64,000 nucleotides of DNA, from positions 13,880,530 to 13,944,529 of the forward strand of contig CAXKWD010000006.1 of NCBI GenBank assembly GCA_964059195.1, given 5' to 3'. Positions 56,796 through 64,000 of the stretch are shown piece after piece (the stretch's first letter is position 1; each line of letters opens with the position of its first letter). The DNA is from Ectobius pallidus (taxonomy: Eukaryota > Arthropoda > Insecta > Blattodea > Ectobiidae). The notes under the pieces are model-generated. The model worked only from the letters and a program-made list of their open reading frames with translations, was not told the origin of the DNA and ran no database searches. The translations under genes were made by a program, and so were the position numbers.

Positions 56796-57490
56796 TGAAA
56801 GTTTGAAGAGGAAGCCCCTTTTTCCTTGGCAATGGCAGCGCCGTCAATGTGGGGGCCCTGCACGTTTTAGCCTTTGGGCCAAGTTAGAATTTCAAATTTG
56901 TGAGCAGGACATCGCAGTATTCGAAGTGGGACTCGAGCGATTGTACCGAAGAGTAAAAAAAAAGAAAACCGAATATTTTCTAATGGAGTATTAAATGTAC
57001 TGTATATGATTTCAGCAATTGTTATGACTCCGGTCTTTTCAGCCAGTTTTTTTTTAACCGTAGGCCTACAGTTAAAAAGAAAACCGTAGGCCTACACAAA
57101 GCTATGAAAAGGGTTAAATGTAAGATTTGTTTGTTGATTGGAAGAGAATTTCTATTCATAATGTGATATGAATTATTTTATTTACGAACGTTATCATAAC
57201 TGGCACTTTATTATGACGTATCTGCGGCAATTTGATATCACTATAGCCTGGAAATAGGAGCTTGTAAAGTATTTACGTTACCGTTGGAGCGTTACGAAAT
57301 TGTTTATTTATCTTTATGATATACATTTGTAGGAAGGAGAATGTGTATATCTAACATGTTTCAGTTCTAATGTATCTGCACACGTGCGGTAGAATAGATT
57401 TTTAATGTTTGATAGTTAGATTTTTAATGTCATTATGTACAAATACTGGCAAGAGACAGCGTCAATACGATCTTAATGCATTGCTTATGT
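56796..57490. other. unassigned DNA with adjacent TAGGCCTA pair
   Basis: Two TAGGCCTA-containing ~25-bp repeats (AACCGTAGGCCTACA at about 57,056 and 57,081) face a short AAAAAGAAAACC spacer. No gene. Confidence 0.4.
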
Positions 57491-57691
57491 TAGTGTGGTC
57501 CAGCCTTTTAGTTACCCGAAGGCCAATCAAATATGAGGACCAGATACATTCCAGAAAGAAAACGACTTACATAAACCAACTATATATTCAAAAACTTTTT
57601 ATTAAAATTTATATTAGGCGTAAAAAAAGTTTAATATAGTCGTTTATTTTACAGTCGAGAGATCAATGTGATGATACAGTTTTATCAACTT

Positions 57692-57894
57692 AGGCCGCCC
57701 CCATGGCTGAGTGGTTAGACCGCTCGCCTTCTACCACTAGAACCAGGGATCGAATCTCGGTGGATCCATGTGGTATTTGTGGTGGACAAAATGGGGTCGG
57801 GGCAGGTTTTCTCGGGGTACTTCTGTTTCCCCTGCTACCTATCATTCCGCCGTTGCTCCATTAATCATAGTATGACCATTGGTTGCAATAAAGG

Positions 57895-57941
<47 letters not shown>

Positions 57942-57945
57942 TTTA
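57692..57945 (+). mobile_element. tRNA-derived SINE with (TA)n tail
   Basis: A box TGGCTGAGTGGTTAGACC and B box GGATCGAATCTC at tRNA spacing, a body with GGGCAGGTTTTCTCGGGGTA and TTTCCCCTGC, ending AATAAAGGAATTA and a (TA)n tract (57,899-57,939). Inserted in the hAT element between its left end and the transposase remnant. The 63-codon ORF inside is spurious. Confidence 0.75.
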
Positions 57946-57960
57946 TCAATGCCCACTGTA

Positions 57961-58262
57961 AATTCAGTAAGGCAAAGTCTCAGGCTCGTTTTTTATTTAA
58001 TTTGTTTCGCACAAATATGTACTGCCAAATAGCGATAACATTTGCAGAGAGAATTTAAGTAGTTGAGGAAAATTTTCTTTAGAAACTTCCAGGGACATCA
58101 CACTTTTTAGTCTGGTAGAGTGGGTCTTCCTAAAAGATTACAAATTTCCATTTGAAGGTCGCAGGGCACCTCAAATATCCATGGGGCTATTGAACAGTGC
58201 AAGTTTTTGTTTTAGGGAGTCAGAAACCTGGAATCTGTCCTGGAACTTTTTCTTGATATCTA
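57961..58262 (-). pseudogene. hAT transposase C-terminal remnant
   Basis: Read from about 58,262 leftward: KKKFQDRFQV, then LALFNSPMDI, a frame shift to DLQMEICNL, a shift back to NFPQLLKFSLQMLSLFGSTY and LCE. These are the order and wording of the C-terminal dimerisation region of ZBED5/GTF2IRD2-class hAT transposases (DLQ.E.I.LQ .. LFGSTYLCEQ). At least two frameshifts and several stops. The same class as the 38,997-42,466 element, but a different copy with different termini. Not listed by any long ORF, which is why it is easy to miss. Confidence 0.75.
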
Positions 58263-58360
58263 TTATTATTTCATAATATTATATTAAAATGTTTTATCCA
58301 GAAAGAAGGACAAGGGCCAACAAACATGAATAGGCGGGCCGCGCGGGTTGGACCACACTG

Positions 58361-58640
58361 GTTTAGAGTACCAAAAACCCATATTATTACGAAAGTATTT
58401 CATTTAACGTACGAAATTCGTCCAAAGAATAAATTCGGGTTGAACTTAATCACTTAGGTAGATTAGGGTTATATTAAGCAACTTGTAGATTAAGATAATA
58501 AAAACCTTTAGGTAAGTCGTACACATTTGATCCAGTCACTGTTTTGTGTTTTAGGTAATATGCATAACTGGACCATGTCTGATAAGATTGTGTACATGTC
58601 ACTTCTTATTTCTTTATTTATTCTGTCAACTACAGGAATA
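58361..58640. other. unassigned AT-rich DNA
   Basis: No feature seen. Confidence 0.4.
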
Positions 58641-58648
58641 AATCCCAA

Positions 58649-59095
58649 TTACCGGAACAGTTGGCGTAGTTTTCCCAGTAAGTGTTGTACAATATCATAG
58701 ATTCTACATTGTGTAGTTACTTTATCATGCAGTATCGTCATAAAAGTATGTAAATTGAAAACAGTTAAAATGCCTAAGTCTTTGAATATTGGCCTGCATG
58801 ATAAAATTCTAATATATCTTTTTTGAAGCAATAGGATGTATTTGGTGCTACTACTACCACCCCACAAATTATGTCATATATAATTACTGATTCAAGTAAG
58901 GCAAAATACATACTTCTTAAATATATAAAAAAAGTCTCTTAAATTACTGATAAGGTAACTTTTCCTAATGTTAATTTGTTCGCTCAAAAGTGTTGTATTG
59001 ACACTATTTTTGTAAGGTGACAGTTCTTTAAAATACAATAGCAGAAAATAATTAATTCTATGCTCAGTTACCATACGTGTATTCATCCCACACAT
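58649..59095 (-). pseudogene. LINE ORF2 C-terminal scrap
   Basis: The minus strand has IRKSYLISNLRDFF and KKYVFCL, then LWGGSSSTKYILLLQKRYIR and PIFKDLGILTVFNLHTF, matching the post-RT region ..YG.I.WGG...LLLQKR..R.I..(C).P.FK.L.ILTL.. of CR1/Jockey-like LINEs. Two stops lie between the halves (about 58,880 and 58,890). Ends at a stop at 58,649. Dead and 5'-truncated. Confidence 0.75.
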
Positions 59096-59159
59096 GAAGC
59101 TTCGTTATGTCGCGGATATAGGACTAGTAGCCTAGTGACTAGTGTGCTTACCATATGGC

Positions 59160-59183
59160 CTTACTAGATCGCCGGGCCTTTTA
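59160..59183 (+). mobile_element. Helitron-like 3' terminus scrap
   Basis: CGCCGGGCCTTTTAAGCTAG followed by T repeats the terminal sequence of the 51.3-52.4 kb Helitron. No body is recognised upstream. Confidence 0.4.
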
Positions 59184-59655
59184 AGCTAGTACTTTATATA
59201 GGTATAGGCCTATACAAAATCGAATAGCCTAATGTGCAAACATTCCCGTTATTTCGTTATTTGAAATACTATTAAATCGTGTGTCATTTAAACAGACAAT
59301 ATAAATTTAATTTTTAAAAGTTTACCCAGAGCACAATGTAAAGCTACGCCACTGATAGTATTCTTGTTACCATGGGCAACAGAAGAATATCATTCATATT
59401 TTAATCAAAATGTATGTACTGAAATTCGCATTTAAGGCATGTTATTTCATGTTTGTCTTGATACCTATTAATGTTATAAAGAAATGTATTTAACAAAAAA
59501 GGTTCTTTTTAATTTTCTCCACAACTTGACTGTGCTAAGTTTCCATGTAACGTCCAATGTCATGGAAATAGGCTAGAAAAATTGAAAATGTATACGAGTA
59601 AAGTACCCCCAAGTCATTTTTACAGAAAAGTAGATCAAGCCATTTCATTAGTCCA
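59184..59655. other. unassigned AT-rich DNA
   Basis: No supported feature. Confidence 0.4.
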
Positions 59656-59955
59656 TAGGCGTACCGAGGGCTGGGGGGGGGGGGGGTTGGGGGTTTGAAC
59701 CCCCCCCCCCCATTGATTAAAAAAAGGAAAATTGTATAATATTTTTAGGTCTGCCCATAAATTACTTAATACAAGTATAAAGCGTGGGAAGCTTAAAATC
59801 GTTATTTTGCGTCTTCATTTTTAAAATTTTCCGGGGGAGGACCCCCGGAAGCTTAAAACTCGTTATTTTGCATCTTAATTTTTTAAATTTTCCGGGGGAG
59901 GACCCCCGAACCCCCCCCCCCCCCTCCCTGGGGGGTATTCTATATCCCCCAGATC
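59656..59955. repeat. G/C-homopolymer-rich tract with ~65-bp tandem duplication
   Basis: G runs at 59,675-59,690 face C runs at 59,700-59,712 across GTTGGGGGTTTGAAC, and a C run at 59,908-59,925 follows. Two units of ~65 bp (GGAAGCTTAAAA..CGTTATTTTGC..TTTTCCGGGGGAGGACCCC) lie at about 59,790-59,850 and 59,851-59,910. Looks like the end of a DNA transposon; class not determined. Confidence 0.6.
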
Positions 59956-59987
59956 CCGCGGATGTTATAACCAGGCTTTAAAACTTA

Positions 59988-62384
59988 GGGTGACGTGCAC
60001 CATCCAGGAGTAAATCTTACTAAAGTAGTAAATTTAAGACGGAGACCTGGAGTATACAAGAACCAGTACATCTGTCTCACTCTTAAGTCATACTAATGTA
60101 TGTGCTAGAGTGAGACAGACAAACCGGTTTTTGTTACGTAAGGTTCCCTTCCTAAATTTACTACTTTAGTGCTACTCTTTTAGTAACTTACTCTTTTAGT
60201 TGGTGTTGGAGAGCTCAATTGATAGTTACTTCTTTAGTTGTTACTAAAGTAGTAAGCGATTTTTACTAAAGAAGTAGTCGAATTTTGCGCAGAACAGAGC
60301 AGAAACGTTAGTGCAGCGCAGCAGAAAACGTGCATTTCAATTGCCAGTATTATTCAAGTGCCAGACAATGAAAAGGAAAGGTTCGCTGAAACAATGAATA
60401 TGAATTTGGGTTGTTCCAAATATTACTAATGACAATCTTCATGTTTTAAAATAGGTCTAATAGTAATGTTTTATTCATTACTAATTTTAATTCCTTCAAT
60501 TGAATATTTTCAGTTTAGTAGCCTACGTATGGGTACTGTGATTACAATTTTTGTGCAATCTATTTCTGTATTATAATGCAAACAATTGGAATTTCCAGTT
60601 GATTTTCATAATTGATTCACTGTCAATATTATAATTATTTCTCTTATAATAATAATAATAAAGTTCTAAAATATATTAAAATATTTATACTTCCTAAAGT
60701 TACATATTCTTCCCCAAAAACGATAAATCAATTATTCTATAGTTGTTTATCATAAATCTCACTATAATGAATTATTAATACTTATTGACTGTTTAACAAT
60801 ATTAATAAGAAGTATTACACAAAATCATGAAAAAGGGGGATAAAAAGGATAACAAAACTAATAAGGGGCATTATGTTTCTGTCCTTTTTCAAATGCACAG
60901 AACATTTACTTAAAAAATATTACCTTATAAAAATAATAATATTACAACTGAGAAATGTAATATTTAAACAAAAAATGGCGGTACAATATTTCGGAAGCTA
61001 TGAACTCCAATAATAATTATGTAGATGGTTGTGTGTTTAAAAATAATTTCAGTGACTACTTCTCTAGATCCTGTGCAGCTTCAACCTCCGGGCCCCTAAT
61101 TAAAATTTTCTTTCGGCACTCATGTTGGCATTTTTTTTTCTATATAGTTTATAATGCTTCTCACTTTCCTGTCCACAGGGTTAATTAAATAGTTAGCAGC
61201 ATACTATAGACCTGCAGCATCTGTTATAGTTTATTCCCGAACATTAAAGTCTCGTCTCACTCCACCATTCGAGACTTGGGGAGTCTTTAAGGAATGGTTT
61301 TACAATGTGTCCCCTTCTCAATGTACGCTAATCCCAGAGTCAGTCAAATTTTCTTCCGATGTGGCCTGTTAGGACATTTTTACACCTGGGTTAGAAAAAT
61401 GGACATATTATTCATTAACACTGCGGGTGCAACTATTGAACTGTTAGCTCTTATAATTATTATTATAATCTGGCATTCGCAATGTTGTGCTTTAATTTAA
61501 ACTATAGAAGTGTAATGTAATAAAATTAATTTACAATAATTACATTAAATCGTTTAACAATGAGAATCACCTATTGTTCAGTAATTCTATGGTTAAGTAG
61601 CAGGGGGAAGTGTTTTCTGGGTAGCTCCAAGAACGGAGGCTTTCATTTATTGGAATGTACTATACCTCGCCGATATCTGTATCCATGTGATTAGCTTGAA
61701 ATACATCGTCGTTTTCTGACCCAAAGTTAGGGAGAACTGCAACATCTAAAGGCCGATCCAGCTAGGAAGATATTTGAGAGCACATGCGCTCCTTGTACCG
61801 TGCAATGCAAACGTCCCTTCCACTCACTCTCTCCCTCACCTTTGGTGGACGTCTTCCTAGTTGGACCGCTCTCCGCAATGATATTTCCACATTTGACTGG
61901 CTGAAATCACATGGATGTAGTGAGAATCTGACATCGTTTCTTCCAAACGCCAAAATTTTATGTAAGGATTTATGAGCTTAATTATTTACGTTATTAAATG
62001 CCCTACTAGGTATGGTTCGCTTAATATTTATTAAATCACCTGCCACAACTCTCATTTTTGGTATACAACCTTCTTCATCTCAATAACTTATCCTCAGTTT
62101 GAACTATGTAATCCATTTAATGTGATATGTAACTCATAACTCACGCAAATGCCACAGAACACACTTACTCCACAACTTACTCCACCCCCTGAGTAGGAGT
62201 AAATATTGGCCTTATTTACTCCACAACTTACTACGTTAGTAACGTACTCCGTGTTGGTGCTCTCCACCACTTGTGGAGTAAGTTCATTTACTCTGGGAGT
62301 AAATAAAATTTTTACTTCTTTAGTACATTCCACAATGTTGAAAGCCGCCGAGTTTAGTTTACTCCTGGTTGGTGCACGCCGTCC
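59988..62384. mobile_element. PIF/Harbinger-like element with TTA duplication
   Basis: Ends GGGTGACGTGCACCATCCAG (59,988) and the complement of GGACGGCGTGCACCAACCAG (62,384), flanked by TTA on both sides. GGG termini and a 3-bp T-W-A duplication fit PIF/Harbinger. TTACTAAA.TAGTAA, TACTCTTTTAGTA and GAGTAA-type words crowd 60,010-60,290 and 62,180-62,470. An alternative right end of the same kind lies at 62,473-62,492 (ending CACCC, then TTA). No transposase domain was recognised in the ~60-codon interior ORFs. Confidence 0.6.
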
Positions 62385-64000
62385 TTACTAAAAGAGTACG
62401 GTTACTAAAAGAGTAGCTTACTAAAGTAGTTAGAACTAAAGAAGTAAGGCTTACTAAAAGAGTAAATGGCATGAGTTTGGTGCACGCCACCCTTAGGGCG
62501 GCTTTCAACATAGAGGAATGTACTAAAGAAGTAACAATTTTATTTACTCCCAGAGTAAATGAACTTACTCCACAAGTGGTGGAGAGCACCAACACGGAGT
62601 ACGTTACTAACGTAGTAAGTTGTGGAGTAAATAAGGCCAATATTTACTCCTACTCAGGGGGTGGAGTAAAGTTGTGGAGTAAGTGTGTTCTGTGGCATTT
62701 GCGTGAGTTATGAGTTACATATCACATTAAATGGATTACATAGTTAAACTGAGGATAAGTTATTTATATGAAGAAGGTTGTATACCAAAAATGAGAGTTG
62801 TGGCAGGTGATTTAATAAATATTAAGCGAACCATACCTAGTAGGGCATTTAATAACGTAAATAATTAAGCTCATAAATCCTTACATGAAATTTTGGCGTT
62901 TGGAAGAAACGATGTCAGATTCTCACTACATCCATGTGATTTCAGCCAATCAAATGTGGAAATATCATTGCGGAGAGCGATCCAGCTAGGAAGACGTCCA
63001 CCAAAGGTGAGGGGAAGAGTGAGTGGAAGGGACGTTTGCATTGCACGGTACAAGGAGCTCATGTGCTCTTAAATATCTTCCTAGCTGGATCGGCCTTTAG
63101 ATGTTGCAGTTCTCCCTAACTTTGGGTCAGAAAACGACGATGTATTTCAAGCTAATCATATGGATACAGATATCGGCGAGGTATAGTACATTCCAATAAA
63201 TGAAAGCCTCCGTTCTTGGAGCTACCCAGAAAACACTTCCCCCTGCTACTTAACCATAGAATTACTGAACAATAGGTGATTCTCATTGTTAAACGATTTA
63301 ATGTAATTATTGTAAATTAATTTTATTACATTACACTTCTATAGCTTAACTTAAAGCACAACATTGCGAATGCCAGATTATAATAATAATTATAAGAGCT
63401 AAAAGTTCAATAGTTGCACCCGCAGTGTTAATGAATAATATGTCCTTTTTTCTAACCCAGGTGTAAAAATGTCCAAACAGGCCACATCGGAAGAAAATTT
63501 GACTGACTCTGGGATTAGCGTACATTGAGAAGGGGACACATTGTAAAACCATTCCTTAAAGACTCCCCAAGTCTCGAATGGTGGAGTGAGACGAGACTTT
63601 CATGTTTGGGAATAAACTATAACAGATGCTGCAGGTCTATAGTATGCTGCTAACTATTTAATTAACCCTGTGGACAGGAAAGTGAGAAGCATTATAAACT
63701 ATATAGAAAAAAAATGCCAACATGAGTGCCGAAAGAAAATTTTAAGGAGGGGCCCGGAGGTTGAAGCTGCACAGGATCTAGAGAAGTAGTCACTGAAATT
63801 ATTTTTAAACACACAACCATCTACATAATTATTATTGGAGTTCATAGCTTCCGAAATATTGTACCGCCATTTTTTGTTTAAATATTACATTTCTCAGTTG
63901 TAATATTATTATTTTTATAAGGTAATATTTTTTAAGTAAATGTTCTGTGCATTTGAAAAAGGACAGAAACATAATGCCCCTTATTAGTTTTGTTATCCTT
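60846..64000. repeat. second large palindrome, truncated by window end
   Basis: Left arm to 62,349 and right arm from 62,497 are reverse complements centred at 62,423. All paired landmarks sum to 124,846, so there is no net indel between arms. The arm pair is visible to the window edge (60,846 pairs with 64,000) and must continue. Arms differ by scattered substitutions (for example Trp/Ile and Ile/Ser changes in the paired 63-codon ORFs). The 147-bp spacer 62,350-62,496 contains the TIR-like ends. Confidence 0.85.

Larger units (their letters stand above)
57491..58360 (-). mobile_element. decayed hAT element with transposase 3' end
   Basis: Inverted ends TAGTGTGGTCCAGCC (57,491) and GGTTGGACCACACTG (58,360) match the common hAT terminus CAGTGTGGTCCAACC. 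It encodes a hAT C-terminal remnant on the minus strand and has been hit by a SINE at 57,692. Flanking octamers do not match convincingly. Confidence 0.7.

Noticed and set aside
61294..63552. Paired 60-93 codon ORFs in the second palindrome as a transposase
   Set aside because: I could not match any DDE, Myb or helicase motif; they are paired only because the arms are.

Overview
The window is AT-rich, gene-poor eukaryotic DNA. I found no host protein-coding gene. Everything I can name is a mobile element or a relic of one: non-LTR retrotransposons (LINEs), tRNA-derived SINEs, hAT, mariner and PIF/Harbinger-like DNA transposons with their MITEs, Helitron ends, satellites and microsatellites. 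The element mix, together with at least 13 copies of the palindromic octamer TAGGCCTA, suggests an arthropod with a large, repeat-loaded genome, perhaps a hemimetabolous insect. Species cannot be read from the sequence.

Layout. 0-10 kb: hAT transposase scrap (about 0.9 kb), a fold-back mariner (2.18-2.88 kb), a LINE 3' UTR relic (2.9 kb), a TA-flanked TIR element (4.1-5.0 kb), a TIR element (5.56-6.86 kb), an internally deleted hAT (7.94-8.87 kb) and a 260-bp tandem duplication (9.4-9.9 kb). 10-22 kb: microsatellites, Helitron pieces, a LINE with an uninterrupted reverse transcriptase ORF (14.74-17.03 kb, minus), a SINE inside a MITE (19.7-20.2 kb), a decayed LINE (21.1-21.8 kb) and a hAT MITE with a perfect 8-bp target duplication (21.85-22.25 kb).

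22,656-36,585 is the most striking object: a 13.9-kb near-perfect palindrome whose two ~7-kb arms consist almost wholly of degenerate tandem repeats. It has a 30-bp centre, is flanked by a perfect 6-bp duplication AATGAG, and splits a LINE ORF in two. The target duplication and split host gene show that it went in as one unit, so it behaves as a giant fold-back-like mobile element without detectable coding capacity.

36-51 kb: a nearly full-length but dead hAT with a ZBED5/GTF2IRD2-type transposase (38,997-42,466, perfect 6-bp duplication), which is the parent type of the 7.9-kb derivative; SINEs; a second copy of the tandem-unit repeat; a 278-bp palindrome; and a near-complete two-ORF LINE (about 46.68-50.93 kb) with a PHD-like finger in ORF1, an APE endonuclease and RT in ORF2, one nonsense codon and one frameshift. 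51-60 kb: a Helitron carrying a SINE with 13-bp duplication, several nested hAT MITEs, a dead hAT transposase 3' end, and a LINE scrap.

59,988 to the window end: a PIF/Harbinger-like element (TTA duplications, GGG termini) whose interior forms a second, several-kb palindrome centred at 62,423 and running off the window edge.

A recurring theme is that at least six different hAT-like MITE families here each carry many copies of a private short motif near both ends, as expected for subterminal transposase-binding arrays.
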